Below, piece after piece: positions 13,397-23,478 of a stretch of DNA of 64,000 nt. A program made the position numbers and the translations under genes. Position 1 is the stretch's first letter. Every line of letters begins with the position of its first letter. This stretch comes from Phyllobacterium phragmitis (GTDB lineage Bacteria; Pseudomonadota; Alphaproteobacteria; Rhizobiales; Rhizobiaceae): the NCBI RefSeq assembly GCF_002980495.1, contig NZ_PVBR01000013.1:62001-126000 (forward strand). Reading direction: 5' to 3'. The notes beneath the pieces were generated by a model. The model had not been told where the DNA came from, did not search any database, and saw only the letters and a list, made by a program, of their open reading frames with translations.

Positions 13397-14218
13397 ATGG
13401 CCGACATTTTGAAGAAGATCGAAGCCTATAAGCGCGAGGAAATCGCCGCCGCCAAAGCGCGACTGCCGCTTGCCGAAATCAAGGCCAAGGCGGCCGACCA
13501 GACGCCGCCGCGCGGCTTCCTCGATGCTCTGCAGCGCAAGCGCGCGCAGGATGATTTCGCGCTGATCGCCGAAATCAAGAAGGCGAGCCCTTCGAAGGGC
13601 CTGATCCGGCCCGATTTCGATCCGCCGGCGCTCGCCAAGGCCTATGAATCGGGCGGTGCCACCTGCCTTTCCGTGCTGACCGATACGCCGTCCTTTCAGG
13701 GCGCGCCGGAATTTCTTGTCGCTGCGCGTGCCGCATGTTCCCTGCCCGCGCTACGTAAGGACTTCCTGTTCGATAGCTATCAGGTGCATGAAGCCCGCAG
13801 CTGGGGCGCGGATTGCATCTTGATCATCATGGCGAGTGTCAGTGACGATCTCGCCCGTGATCTGGAGGAAACCGCTTTTTCGCTCGGCATGGACGTGCTG
13901 GTTGAAGTCCATGACGAGGAGGAAATGCAGCGCGCGCTGAATCTCTCCTCCCGCCTCCTCGGTATCAATAACCGCAATCTGCGCACTTTCGAGGTCGATC
14001 TTGCCGTCTCCGAACGGCTTGCCGCCATGGCGCCCGCCGACCGGCTTCTGGTCGGTGAAAGCGGCATCTTCACCCATTCGGATTGCCTGCGGCTGCAAGG
14101 ATCCGGCATCGGCACCTTTCTGATCGGCGAAAGCCTGATGCGGCAGGACGATGTCGCGGCCGCCACGCGCACGCTTCTTCGCGGCGGCGATGTGGAAACC
14201 CGCCGCGCGGCAGGCTGA
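13397..14218 (+). CDS. trpC: Indole-3-glycerol phosphate synthase
   Basis: Closes the indole ring from carboxyphenylamino-deoxyribulose 5-phosphate (273 residues, stand-alone, not fused to TrpF). TIM-barrel motifs present: [16 protein letters not shown] (catalytic Lys), [51 protein letters not shown] and [14 protein letters not shown]. Lies 3 bases after trpD and 5 bases before moaC. The rest of the trp pathway is not in the window. Confidence 0.98.
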   Translation: MADILKKIEAYKREEIAAAKARLPLAEIKAKAADQTPPRGFLDALQRKRAQDDFALIAEIKKASPSKGLIRPDFDPPALAKAYESGGATCLSVLTDTPSFQGAPEFLVAARAACSLPALRKDFLFDSYQVHEARSWGADCILIIMASVSDDLARDLEETAFSLGMDVLVEVHDEEEMQRALNLSSRLLGINNRNLRTFEVDLAVSERLAAMAPADRLLVGESGIFTHSDCLRLQGSGIGTFLIGESLMRQDDVAAATRTLLRGGDVETRRAAG

Positions 14219-14223
14219 CCGCC

Positions 14224-14718
14224 ATGGCCGGCAAGCTTACCCATCTCGACGAAACCGGCGCCGCCCATATGGTCGATGTCGGGGCTAAAGACGAGACCGA
14301 GCGCGTTGCCGTCGCCGAAGGTTTCGTCATCATGCTTCCGGCAACCCTCGAGCGCATCCTGGAAGGCAATGCCGCCAAGGGCGATGTGATCGGCACTGCG
14401 CGGATCGCGGGCCTCATGGCGGCCAAGAAGACAGCCGATCTCATACCGCTCTGCCACCCGCTGATGCTGACCAACGTCGCGGTCGAGATCGACGCGGATG
14501 AAGCGCTGCCGGGCCTGCGCGTACAGGCGACCGCCAGGCTGACCGGCAAGACCGGCGTGGAGATGGAGGCCTTGACTGCCGTTTCCGTCGCCTGCCTCAC
14601 CATCTACGATATGGCGAAAGCCGCCGACAAAGGCATGGTGATCGGCAATATACGGCTTCTTTCCAAGAGCGGCGGCAAGTCGGGTGACTGGCAAGCGCCT
14701 TTGCGGAGCACGAGCTGA
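14224..14718 (+). CDS. moaC: Cyclic pyranopterin monophosphate synthase
   Basis: Molybdenum-cofactor biosynthesis: converts the MoaA product to cyclic pyranopterin monophosphate (164 residues). The family motifs [34 protein letters not shown] and [19 protein letters not shown] are all seen, with the catalytic lysine and aspartate region [11 protein letters not shown]. It is embedded between trpC and moeA with gaps of 5 and 1 bases, so tryptophan and molybdenum-cofactor genes are transcribed together, as in other rhizobia. Confidence 0.98.
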   Translation: MAGKLTHLDETGAAHMVDVGAKDETERVAVAEGFVIMLPATLERILEGNAAKGDVIGTARIAGLMAAKKTADLIPLCHPLMLTNVAVEIDADEALPGLRVQATARLTGKTGVEMEALTAVSVACLTIYDMAKAADKGMVIGNIRLLSKSGGKSGDWQAPLRSTS

Positions 14719-14719
14719 C

Positions 14720-15943
14720 ATGGCGTTGCTGGCCGTCGATGAAGCGCTTGCGCAGCTTTTGGCCGATGCCAAACCTTTGGGCGAAGAAATCTTGCCTACC
14801 GCTCGGGCCGGCGGACGGGTACTTTCCCGGCCCGTCCAAGCGCATCACAGCCAGCCACCCTTCGATGCCTCGGCGATGGATGGCTATGCGATCCGCGCTG
14901 CCGATGTCGCGTCTGTGCCGGCGCAGCTCAAAGTCATCGGAGAATCGGCTGCCGGCCATCGCTATGCAGGTGCTGTCGCTGCCGGCGAAGCCGTGCGTAT
15001 CTTTACCGGCGCTCCGGTTCCGCCAGGCGCGGACACGGTTCTGATCCAGGAAAATACCGAGCGGCTTGCCGACAGTGCCATCAATATCCTGCAGACAGTC
15101 GCCGAGGGCCGGAACATCCGTCGCGCCGGCCTGGACTTCAGCAAGGGCAATGTCGTGCTCCAACCAGGCCGTATTCTAGATCCGGCAGCACTTTCCCTGG
15201 CCGCGGCCGCGAACAATGCCCAACTCCATGTTGTGCGCCAACCCAAGGTGGCGATCATTGCAACGGGCGACGAACTTGTAGCGCCTGGCGCCGTGCCGGG
15301 CCCTGATCAGATCATCTCCTCGAACAATATAGGCGTGACGGAGATCGTCCGCATCAATGGTGGCGAGACGCGCGATCTTGGCATCGTCGACGATGATATC
15401 GACCATATCGAAACTGCCATCGGTGCGGCCATCGAGAATGGCGCGGACATCCTGGTTACATTAGGCGGCGCCTCGGTCGGCGACCATGACCTCGTCCATG
15501 CGGCGCTGACCCGGCGCGGAATGAAACTTGATTTCTGGAAGATCGCCATGCGTCCCGGCAAGCCGCTAATGTCGGGAAGGCTCCAGGGGCTGAACGGTGC
15601 CCCCCTCCGCGTACTGGGCCTGCCGGGTAATCCGGTGTCGAGCCTGGTGTGCAGCTATCTCTTCCTGGCCCCGCTCGTCTCCGCATTGGCCGGCAGGCCT
15701 TACCAGCCGGATATTCGCACGGCGCGCCTTGGCGTCGACATGCCCGCCAATGATCTGAGGCGCGATCATATCCGCGCGCAAATTATCGCCGATGAGAACG
15801 GCGAACCCGTCGCCACCCCTCTGTCCCTGCAGGATTCCTCCATGCTGAGCGCGCTGGCCCGTGCCAACGGGCTCATCATTCGCGAGCCTCATGCGCAAGC
15901 TGCGCGCGCAGGAGAACCGTGCGAAGTGTTTATGCTGCGCTGA
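14720..15943 (+). CDS. moeA: Molybdopterin molybdenumtransferase
   Basis: Inserts molybdate into adenylylated molybdopterin to finish the cofactor (407 residues). Contains the MoeA N-terminal domains (FDASAMDGYAIRAADV, RIFTGAPVPPGADTVLIQE), the MoCF-binding domain (ATGDELVAPG, TLGGASVGDHDLV, MRPGKPLMSG) and LPGNPVSSLVCSYLF, with a C-terminal domain IV. The ATG at 14720 begins one base after the moaC stop. It is the last gene of the ppiD-trpDC-moaC-moeA run. Confidence 0.97.
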   Translation: MALLAVDEALAQLLADAKPLGEEILPTARAGGRVLSRPVQAHHSQPPFDASAMDGYAIRAADVASVPAQLKVIGESAAGHRYAGAVAAGEAVRIFTGAPVPPGADTVLIQENTERLADSAINILQTVAEGRNIRRAGLDFSKGNVVLQPGRILDPAALSLAAAANNAQLHVVRQPKVAIIATGDELVAPGAVPGPDQIISSNNIGVTEIVRINGGETRDLGIVDDDIDHIETAIGAAIENGADILVTLGGASVGDHDLVHAALTRRGMKLDFWKIAMRPGKPLMSGRLQGLNGAPLRVLGLPGNPVSSLVCSYLFLAPLVSALAGRPYQPDIRTARLGVDMPANDLRRDHIRAQIIADENGEPVATPLSLQDSSMLSALARANGLIIREPHAQAARAGEPCEVFMLR

Positions 15944-16033
15944 TTCCGGCGGATACAAAGCGCTTGCAATTTCGCTGTTGCCGTTTGTATGTCGATAGGC
16001 TTCATTCTCTGGTTTTACGGCAAGGATTTGAAT

Positions 16034-16888
16034 ATGCAGCGCATTGTTTATCTGAACGGCGAGTGGCTTGCTGAAAGCGAAGCCAAGGTTTCGATCTTCG
16101 ACCGCGGCTTTCTTTTTGCCGACGCCATTTACGAAGTCACTGCCGTGATCGGCGGAAAACTCATCGATTATCCCGGCCATGCCGCACGCCTCAAGCGCTC
16201 GCTGGCCGAACTTCGCATGACCTGTCCGCTCGACGCCGACAGCCTGCTGGATGTCCATCGCCAGATCGTTGCCCGCAACAATCTCGACGAAGGCCTCATC
16301 TATATGCAGATATCCCGTGGTCCAGCAGACCGCGACTTCGCCTTTCCAGCGAATCCCACTCCAACCATCACGCTTTTCACGCAGGAAAAGGGCATTTTGA
16401 GCAGCCCGAAGCTCGAAACCGGCATTTCCGTCATAACCATGCCCGATTTGCGCTGGGTCCGGCGCGACATCAAGACCGTGCAGCTTCTTTATCCCTCGAT
16501 AGCGAAAACGGAAGCCATGCACCGAAATGCCGACGATGCCTGGCTTGTTGAGGACGGTTTCGTCACTGAGGCGAGCTCGGCCAACGCCCATATCGTCACC
16601 ACTGAGGGCAAGCTCGTAACCCGCAGTCTCAGCACGGCGATCCTTCATGGCATCACCCGTGCGTCCATATTGGATCTTGCGCGCGGCGCCGGCGTTCCGG
16701 CCGAGGAACGGGCCTTCACTCCGCAGGAGGCAAAGAATGCGGCGGAAGCCTTCATCACCTCGGCTACGAGTTTCGTGATGCCGGTAACACGGATCGATGG
16801 CGAGCCGATCGGTGCCGGTATTCCAGGCCCGATCACCCAGCGTCTCCGCGCCGCCTATGTCGAGGACAGGCGCTCCAACGCTATCTGA
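16034..16888 (+). CDS. D-amino-acid aminotransferase (class IV PLP enzyme)
   Basis: PLP-dependent class IV aminotransferase of 284 residues, most like D-alanine aminotransferase. N-terminus YLNGEWLAESEAKVSIFDRG FLFADAIYEV is typical; the PLP lysine is in RRDIKTVQLL; the phosphate-binding loop region is SSANAHIV and the closing motif TSATSFVMPV. Such enzymes interconvert D-alanine, D-glutamate and 2-oxoacids and so supply peptidoglycan precursors. AAGGA precedes the ATG at 16034. A branched-chain aminotransferase or aminodeoxychorismate lyase is less likely from the IFDRGFLFAD and DIKT motifs. Confidence 0.9.
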   Translation: MQRIVYLNGEWLAESEAKVSIFDRGFLFADAIYEVTAVIGGKLIDYPGHAARLKRSLAELRMTCPLDADSLLDVHRQIVARNNLDEGLIYMQISRGPADRDFAFPANPTPTITLFTQEKGILSSPKLETGISVITMPDLRWVRRDIKTVQLLYPSIAKTEAMHRNADDAWLVEDGFVTEASSANAHIVTTEGKLVTRSLSTAILHGITRASILDLARGAGVPAEERAFTPQEAKNAAEAFITSATSFVMPVTRIDGEPIGAGIPGPITQRLRAAYVEDRRSNAI

Positions 16889-16966
16889 TATGCGGGCTTT
16901 CCCGCACCCAGATTTTAAATAACCTTCGCGCCTCCGTACATCGTTAATGATTTTAAAACAGTTGCA

Positions 16967-16981
16967 GAACAAGACTGGAAC
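16967..16981 (+). promoter_or_regulatory. LexA (SOS) box upstream of lexA
   Basis: The exact direct repeat GAACAAGACTGGAAC matches the alphaproteobacterial LexA operator GAAC-N7-GAAC (equivalently GTTC-N7-GTTC on the other strand). It lies 57 bases before the lexA start codon. A near-match, GTTC-N7-GTTT, follows at 16993-17007. LexA should repress its own gene here. Confidence 0.85.
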
Positions 16982-17037
16982 ATATAGTGTTCGTTCTGGT
17001 TTTGTTTTTTGTTCCGATTCCCTCAAAGGAACCTGCC

Positions 17038-17772
17038 ATGCTGACGCGCAAGCAACATGAGCTTCTGCTTTTCATTCACGAGCGGTTGAAGGAAACCGGA
17101 ATCCCTCCCTCTTTCGATGAGATGAAGATAGCACTCGATCTTGCTTCGAAATCGGGCATCCACCGGCTCATCACCGCGCTGGAAGAGCGCGGTTTCATCC
17201 GCCGTCTTCCCAATCGGGCCCGCGCTCTTGAAGTCATACGCCTTCCCGATTCCATCGCGCCCGGTCTCAACGCGCAGAAGAAATTCGCACCCAGCGTCAT
17301 CGAGGGCAGCCTTGGAAAGAACATGGCTCCGGTTTCGTCCCGCCCTCATATTGCCAATGATCGTGTTGCCAATGACGACGGCGCCGTGGCCGCTGTCAGC
17401 GTTCCGGTGATGGGGCGTATCGCAGCCGGCGTTCCGATCGCCGCCATTCAGAACCAGACCCACACGATCAGCCTGCCGCCTGAGATGATCGGGCCCGGGG
17501 ATCATTACGCGCTTGAGGTCAAGGGTGATTCCATGGTCGAAGCCGGCATATTCGATGGCGATACGGTCGTCATCAAGCGCAGCGATACGGCCAATCCCGG
17601 CGAGATCGTGGTGGCTCTCGTCGATGACGAGGAAGCAACGCTCAAGCGCTTTCGCCGCAAGGGTGCCTCCATTGCGCTCGAAGCGGCAAATCCAGCCTAT
17701 GAGACGCGTATCTTCGGGCCGGACCGGGTACAGGTACAGGGCAAGCTGGTGGGGCTCATCCGCCGCTATTGA
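17038..17772 (+). CDS. lexA: LexA repressor (SOS response)
   Basis: Transcriptional repressor of the DNA-damage response with RecA-stimulated self-cleavage (244 residues). Residues 1-65 form the winged-helix DNA-binding domain ([45 protein letters not shown]). A linker leads to the cleavage site Ala-Gly in [10 protein letters not shown] and the S24-type protease domain with the serine in [10 protein letters not shown] and the lysine in EATLKRF. The length and long linker are typical of rhizobial LexA. AAAGGA precedes the ATG; the frame is open further upstream but that region carries the SOS box. The 3' end overlaps the end of comEC on the other strand by 17 bases. Confidence 0.98.
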   Translation: MLTRKQHELLLFIHERLKETGIPPSFDEMKIALDLASKSGIHRLITALEERGFIRRLPNRARALEVIRLPDSIAPGLNAQKKFAPSVIEGSLGKNMAPVSSRPHIANDRVANDDGAVAAVSVPVMGRIAAGVPIAAIQNQTHTISLPPEMIGPGDHYALEVKGDSMVEAGIFDGDTVVIKRSDTANPGEIVVALVDDEEATLKRFRRKGASIALEAANPAYETRIFGPDRVQVQGKLVGLIRRY

Positions 17773-20389
17773 TGGGAGCCGGAAGGCGTTTTACCGGTTT
17801 CTGCCCCGCTTTTCCGGCTTGTGCTCGCGTTTTGAATGTACGGCTGGTGCGAGTTTTCTCCGGGAGACCGCGCGCCGCGCGCGAAAAGACTCTATATCGG
17901 TTCCATGGCCGCTCCGGAGAGCCGATGGCGTAGGTCAGGATTGGCGGTTGCTCGATCGGCTGGTCAGCCGATACGCTTTGATGGGTTTCGGCATTTTCTG
18001 ATGCGCTTCCTATCTCGATGGAATCGGAGACCCGCTCAAACGCCTCGCCAAACGTCCCGCTTGTATCAGATGGAAAAGCAGTGCCTGTTTTTCCCGCGAA
18101 ATCTAGTTCCTGCCGGACCTGCTCTGCCGGCATAGGTCGGGCCGGTGCGATCTGCTCGATGTCACCCAACCTTATTTCGAGCGTTCCCTTTATCGCCAGA
18201 TCGCGCAAGGTAATCACGATCTTCCCTTTTTGCTTGTCCTTTTGACCGCATGACAGGTTCTTGCCGGGAAAGGCGAGTATGACCATATCGCCGATCGCGC
18301 AGGCGATTTTGCGGCCTTCCGCGACATTGGTATAGGCCAGCATCTGCCCGTTGCGCATTTCGGCAAGACAGACGCCATCCTCGCAGATGAAGCCAGGATA
18401 ATCGGTGGCCGAACCAGGCTGCGGCTTGATGATATCAGACGCATTATAAGCTTTCTGCCAGTTCTCGATGGTGAAGCGCGACGGCCGTTTGCGGTTGACC
18501 GCCAACACGCCGCTCTCGGTGCGCAGCGCGACCAGTCGTCCGTCATCCGATATGATCAGATCCGGACCGCGTTCCTGCATGAAGAAGAAAAGACCGGCGG
18601 CAAAGAATGCGAGCGAAATGGCGCGCAGCCGCGTTTTCAGGAACATGGCCAGCACCAGCCCTGCCGACCAGAGCAGCAGGGTGGAGACCGGCATGATCCC
18701 TGGATTGGCATCCGGCGAGATCGAAGCCACCTCGCGCGCCACCCATTTGACCACCGAGATGCCTGATCCCATCACCTGCAAGGGCGCCCATTCAAGATCG
18801 AAAGGCATCATGATAAGGCTGAGGACGGCAAAGGGCATGACGCAGACGGATATGACGGGCAATGCAAGCACATTACTGAGAAGGCCGAGCGGTGCTGTAT
18901 TGTTGAAATGATAGAGCGCGAAAATTCCGCTTGCCGTCCCCGCGATCACCGATGTCGCCGCCGTCGCGCCGATCGATGCGACGATCTTGCCGACGAACCC
19001 TTGCGCCTGGAATGATGATGATAATGCCTGTTCCGCACGATTCCGTTTTCTGCCGGTCCACCAGACGAACGCCGCGATCAACGCGGCGGTCGCGGAAAAC
19101 GACATCTGGAAACTGGGGCCGACGAGTTCATGGGGGACAAGGACGATGGCAATCAGTGCTGCCAATGCGAGGTTGCGCATGGTGATGGCGGAGCGGTCCA
19201 TCATGACGGCGATGAGCATCACCCCCAGCATGACAAAACTGCGCTGCGCGGCAACGCCCGAACCGGAAAGCAAGAGATAAAACGCTGAGGCCAGCAGGGC
19301 CGCTCCCGCCGCATATTTCTTCATCGCGTGTCGCATGGCGAAGCCGGGAAAGAGAGCGATCAGCGCGCGCACCACGAGCATGACGAGCCCGCCGGCGAGC
19401 GCCATGTGCAGGCCGGATATGGAGAGAATATGCGCAAGGCCGCTAAGACGCAGCGCTTCATTCGTTTCATCGCTGATGCCTTCGCGCTGCCCGGTAATGA
19501 GGGCTGCCGCTATCGCGCCTTCCTCGCCCTCCAGACTGGAAACGATGCTCTCGGTTATCCCCTGCCGTAGGGCGGCGATACTCAAGCGCACATGGGAAAC
19601 GAACCCTTCGGGCGGCGGGATCACCGCGCCTTTGGGCGTTCCCAGGAAAAAACCATTGGCGCCAATACCGTTGAAATAGCCATGAAAGGCGAAATCATAG
19701 TTCCCGGGACGCACCGGTCCGGATTGGGCGCGCAGGCGCACCAGGCCGGTAAGCCCCGAACCGATTTCGGCGGTGGCGGGCAGATCGCGGCCAGAAACGC
19801 GGATGCGGTCTGGCGCGTAGCGAAGTTTCGGCCGTGCGGTTGAAAGCACATCCAGCGTCACGCGCCATCCGCCGCTGGCATTCTGCTCCATGGCGATGAT
19901 GCGCCCCGTCACGCGCGTGGTGATGTCGGCACCGAGCATCGGCGTCGCAAGCCGTATCGTTTCCGTCTTTGCAGTCAGCATGCCGGCCACAACGGCAATC
20001 GCGAATGTCAGCACCATCGCCGCGATCTGGCGCTTGTGCGCAAGAACACGGATCATGACCAGGACAGAGAGGCCGGAAAGAAGCGCCGACCATCGCGGTT
20101 CCTGCGGGAGCGAAAAATACAGAATGGCGCCCATGGCGGCGAAGACGGGCAGGAAGAGAAAGCGCGTCCCGTGCTCCTGCTCCTCGGAAAACAGGTTCGT
20201 AAGGGAATCGCCAAATAATCGGAAGCGCGCGGCGATAAGGTCGCGTGTCGGGAGCGCGTGTCGGCGATGCCAGGGCTGATGAGTGGCGGCTTTCTTCTCC
20301 GGCAGCGTTTCGGCAGGCGGCAAAGTAATGATCGGCCGCTTCAATAGCGCCCGTTCATCCACCTCGCTCGTGTCGTGCGCACCCCTCAT
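17756..20389 (-). CDS. comEC: ComEC/Rec2 family competence-type membrane protein
   Basis: Polytopic inner-membrane protein of 877 residues. After a cytoplasmic N-terminus come two membrane segments and a DUF4131 region, then the ComEC competence domain (about 270-560: [50 protein letters not shown]). In competent bacteria ComEC forms the DNA channel. The C-terminal third (from about 600) sits where most ComEC carry a metallo-beta-lactamase nuclease domain, but no HxHxDH motif is visible; it ends in a long hydrophilic Arg/Lys/Pro tail. DNA uptake cannot be assumed from this gene alone. It is divergent from gltX and convergent with lexA, which it overlaps by 17 bases. Confidence 0.9.
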   Translation of the reverse strand: MRGAHDTSEVDERALLKRPIITLPPAETLPEKKAATHQPWHRRHALPTRDLIAARFRLFGDSLTNLFSEEQEHGTRFLFLPVFAAMGAILYFSLPQEPRWSALLSGLSVLVMIRVLAHKRQIAAMVLTFAIAVVAGMLTAKTETIRLATPMLGADITTRVTGRIIAMEQNASGGWRVTLDVLSTARPKLRYAPDRIRVSGRDLPATAEIGSGLTGLVRLRAQSGPVRPGNYDFAFHGYFNGIGANGFFLGTPKGAVIPPPEGFVSHVRLSIAALRQGITESIVSSLEGEEGAIAAALITGQREGISDETNEALRLSGLAHILSISGLHMALAGGLVMLVVRALIALFPGFAMRHAMKKYAAGAALLASAFYLLLSGSGVAAQRSFVMLGVMLIAVMMDRSAITMRNLALAALIAIVLVPHELVGPSFQMSFSATAALIAAFVWWTGRKRNRAEQALSSSFQAQGFVGKIVASIGATAATSVIAGTASGIFALYHFNNTAPLGLLSNVLALPVISVCVMPFAVLSLIMMPFDLEWAPLQVMGSGISVVKWVAREVASISPDANPGIMPVSTLLLWSAGLVLAMFLKTRLRAISLAFFAAGLFFFMQERGPDLIISDDGRLVALRTESGVLAVNRKRPSRFTIENWQKAYNASDIIKPQPGSATDYPGFICEDGVCLAEMRNGQMLAYTNVAEGRKIACAIGDMVILAFPGKNLSCGQKDKQKGKIVITLRDLAIKGTLEIRLGDIEQIAPARPMPAEQVRQELDFAGKTGTAFPSDTSGTFGEAFERVSDSIEIGSASENAETHQSVSADQPIEQPPILTYAIGSPERPWNRYRVFSRAARGLPEKTRTSRTFKTRAQAGKAGQKPVKRLPAPINSGG

Positions 20390-20524
20390 TTGCCCCCGCT
20401 TGGCGCTCGGAACCCCAAGACCGATCGCGCCAGCACACTTGCACCGTCAGCCACCTATGCTACATGAACGCCAACCGAAATCGAGTGGGGCTTTCAATAT
20501 GGCCCCGCACTCACCGGAGTTATC

Positions 20525-21946
20525 ATGTCCTCACCCGTGATTACCCGCTTTGCGCCCTCGCCTACCGGCTTTCTGCACATCGGTGGCGCGCGTACGGCGT
20601 TGTTCAACTGGCTCTACGCGAAGCATACCGGCGGCAAGATGCTGCTGCGCATCGAAGACACCGACCGGGAGCGCTCGTCGGAGGCCGCGGTCACGGCTAT
20701 TCTCGACGGACTGCGCTGGCTTGGCCTCGACTGGCACGGCGATACGATTTCGCAGTATGAGCGGGCCGGACGTCATCGCGAAGTCGCCGAAGAGCTCGTT
20801 ACCAGGGGTAAGGCCTATCATTGCTATGCATCGCCGCAGGAACTCGATGAAATGCGCGAAAACGCCCGCGCCGAGGGCCGTCCTCCGCGCTATGACGGGC
20901 GTTGGCGGGATCGCGATCCCTCCGAGGCGCCGGCGGGGATAAAGCCGGTCATCCGTATCAAGACGCCCCAGACAGGTGAGACGGTCGTGCATGACGATGT
21001 GCAGGGCGAGGTTCGCTTTCCGAACAAGGATCTCGATGATTTCATCATCTTGCGTTCCGACGGCAACCCTACCTATATGCATGCCGTCGTGGTCGATGAT
21101 CATGATATGGGAGTGACGCACATCATCCGCGGTGACGACCACCTGACCAATGCCGCCCGCCAGACGATCATCTACGACGCCATGGGCTGGCCGGTGCCGT
21201 CGATGGCGCATATCCCGCTCATCCACGGGGCCGATGGCGCAAAGCTTTCAAAGCGGCATGGCGCGTTGGGCGTCGAGGCTTATCGCGCGATGGGCTATCT
21301 GCCACAGGCGCTGCGCAATTATCTGGTTCGTCTCGGCTGGAGCCATGGCGATGACGAGATCATGTCGACGGAACAGATGATCGAATGGTTCGACGTCAAG
21401 GGCATCAACAAGGGTGCAGCGCGTTTTGACTTCCAGAAGCTGGAGGCAATCAACGGCCATTACATGCGTTTGAGCGATGATGGCGAACTTTTCGAAGCGC
21501 TCATCGCCGTGCTGCCAGAGATCGAAGGAGGACCGGAACTGCTCGCCGCCCTCGACGACAAGCGTCGCGGCCAACTCCTTGCCGCCATGCCGGGCCTGAA
21601 GGAGCGAGCGAAAACGCTCGTGGAGCTGGCCGACGGCGCCAAATTCATCTTTGCCGTGCGTCCGCTGGCGCTCGACGAAAAGGCCGCCTCCCTGCTCGGC
21701 GAAGAAGGGCGCGCCATTCTCAAGGGTGCTCTTCCGGCGCTGGAAGAAGCAAGCGATTGGACACCGGTAAGTCTCGATGCCGCCATACGCGCCCATGCGG
21801 AATCGACCGGGCTGAAACTTGGCAAGATAGCGCAGCCTCTGCGTGCCGCTTTGACGGGTCGCGCAACCTCTCCTGGTGTATTCGATGTGCTGGCTGTCCT
21901 CGGCAGAGACGAATCCCTGGCAAGAATTAGGGATCAGCTCGATTAA
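20525..21946 (+). CDS. gltX: Glutamate--tRNA ligase
   Basis: Class I aminoacyl-tRNA synthetase that charges tRNA-Glu (473 residues). The HIGH-type motif is in [20 protein letters not shown] and the KMSKS-type motif is [19 protein letters not shown] is the family signature. The C-terminal helical anticodon-binding domain is complete. Many alphaproteobacteria carry two GltX copies, so this could be the discriminating or the tRNA-Gln-misacylating form; the sequence alone does not settle it. GGAG lies just before the ATG. Confidence 0.96.
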   Translation: MSSPVITRFAPSPTGFLHIGGARTALFNWLYAKHTGGKMLLRIEDTDRERSSEAAVTAILDGLRWLGLDWHGDTISQYERAGRHREVAEELVTRGKAYHCYASPQELDEMRENARAEGRPPRYDGRWRDRDPSEAPAGIKPVIRIKTPQTGETVVHDDVQGEVRFPNKDLDDFIILRSDGNPTYMHAVVVDDHDMGVTHIIRGDDHLTNAARQTIIYDAMGWPVPSMAHIPLIHGADGAKLSKRHGALGVEAYRAMGYLPQALRNYLVRLGWSHGDDEIMSTEQMIEWFDVKGINKGAARFDFQKLEAINGHYMRLSDDGELFEALIAVLPEIEGGPELLAALDDKRRGQLLAAMPGLKERAKTLVELADGAKFIFAVRPLALDEKAASLLGEEGRAILKGALPALEEASDWTPVSLDAAIRAHAESTGLKLGKIAQPLRAALTGRATSPGVFDVLAVLGRDESLARIRDQLD

Positions 21947-22144
21947 ACCTGTGGTCGCTTGCAGGACATCACGCTGTCGTGAAAAAAGCAGCTTCCGGAG
22001 GTGAAATTCCGCATTGCAACATTGGAGGTTTGGGATAGTTTGACGTGCGAAATCTTCGGGATTGTTCAGCACGAAAATTCATAAGGGGCTATTTCGATCT
22101 CACCGCAATCGATGCCGGTGACGGAGGATTTGAAAGGAACGCTA

Positions 22145-23437
22145 ATGTCTACTACTACAGCTAATATCACCCTTGACGGCAATACCTTCGATCTCCCTAT
22201 CCGCAAGGGCACTGTTGGACCAGACGTCGTCGATATCGGCCCGCTCTACAAGAACGCCCACGCCTTCACTTACGATCCCGGCTTCACCTCGACCGCCTCG
22301 TGCGAATCGAAGATCACCTATATCGATGGCGATGAGGGCATGCTGCTTTACCGTGGCTATCCGATCGATCAGCTCGCCGAGCATGGCGATTTTCTTGAAA
22401 CCTGCTATCTCCTGCTCTACGGCGAACTCCCGACCAAGACGCAGAAAGCGGATTTCGATTATCGCGTGACCCACCACACCATGGTGCACGAGCAGATGAC
22501 CCGCTTTTTCACCGGCTTCCGCCGTGACGCGCACCCCATGGCCGTCATGGTCGGCTGCGTCGGCGCCATGTCGGCCTTCTATCACGACTCGACCGACATC
22601 ACCGATCCGCATCAGCGCATGGTCGCCTCCATCCGGCTGATCGCCAAAATGCCGACTCTGGCCGCTATGGCCTACAAATATCATGTTGGGCAGCCCTTCG
22701 TTTATCCGAAGAACGATCTCGACCTGGCATCGAATTTCCTGCGCATGTGTTTTGCCGTGCCGTGCGAGGAATACAAGGTCAATCCGGTCCTGGCCCGCGC
22801 CATGGACCGTATCTTCATCCTGCACGCCGACCATGAGCAGAACGCCTCCACGTCGACCGTGCGCCTCGCAGGCTCGTCCGGCGCCAATCCCTTCGCTTGC
22901 ATCGCGGCTGGCGTTGCCTGCCTCTGGGGCCCTGCCCATGGCGGTGCCAACGAAGCAGCTCTCAACATGCTTGCAGAGATAGGCACGGTCGACCGCATTC
23001 CCGAATTTATCGCCAAGGCCAAGGACAAGAACGATCCGTTCCGCCTGATGGGCTTCGGCCACCGCGTCTACAAGAACTACGATCCGCGCGCCAAGATCAT
23101 GCAGAAGACCACGCACGAAGTTCTCGGCGAACTCGGCATCAAGGACGATCCGCTCCTCGACGTTGCGATGGAACTGGAGAGGATTGCGCTTACCGACGAA
23201 TATTTCATCGAAAAGAAGCTCTATCCGAATATCGACTTCTATTCCGGCATCACGCTGAAGGCGCTGGGCTTCCCGACCGAAATGTTCACGGTGCTGTTCG
23301 CGGTGGCGCGCACCGTCGGCTGGATCGCCCAGTGGAAAGAAATGATCGAGGATCCGCAGCAGAAGATCGGCCGTCCGCGCCAGCTCTACACCGGCGAGCC
23401 GCCGCGCGATTTCGTGCCGCTGGCCAAGCGGAAATAA
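22145..23437 (+). CDS. gltA: Citrate synthase (type II)
   Basis: Entry enzyme of the TCA cycle, condensing acetyl-CoA with oxaloacetate (430 residues). Typical of the hexameric type of Gram-negatives: [32 protein letters not shown], the catalytic histidines in [11 protein letters not shown] and [15 protein letters not shown], and the aspartate in [10 protein letters not shown]. The ATG at 22145 follows AAAGGA. The gap of about 200 bases from gltX probably holds its own promoter, and a strong terminator follows. Confidence 0.98.
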   Translation: MSTTTANITLDGNTFDLPIRKGTVGPDVVDIGPLYKNAHAFTYDPGFTSTASCESKITYIDGDEGMLLYRGYPIDQLAEHGDFLETCYLLLYGELPTKTQKADFDYRVTHHTMVHEQMTRFFTGFRRDAHPMAVMVGCVGAMSAFYHDSTDITDPHQRMVASIRLIAKMPTLAAMAYKYHVGQPFVYPKNDLDLASNFLRMCFAVPCEEYKVNPVLARAMDRIFILHADHEQNASTSTVRLAGSSGANPFACIAAGVACLWGPAHGGANEAALNMLAEIGTVDRIPEFIAKAKDKNDPFRLMGFGHRVYKNYDPRAKIMQKTTHEVLGELGIKDDPLLDVAMELERIALTDEYFIEKKLYPNIDFYSGITLKALGFPTEMFTVLFAVARTVGWIAQWKEMIEDPQQKIGRPRQLYTGEPPRDFVPLAKRK

Positions 23438-23450
23438 TCCAAAGATAAAA

Positions 23451-23477
23451 GAAAAGGCGCTTTCGGGCGCCTTTTCT
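23451..23477. terminator. Bidirectional terminator between gltA and lpxB
   Basis: GAAAAGGCGC pairs with GCGCCTTTTC around a six-base loop, with A-rich and T-rich flanks on the two sides. It sits between the convergent gltA (plus) and lpxB (minus) stop codons and can serve both. Confidence 0.9.
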
Positions 23478-23478
23478 T

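Noticed and set aside
15566-17026. 486-codon open frame on the minus strand
   Set aside because: Antisense across moeA, the aminotransferase gene and the SOS box region; product looks random.
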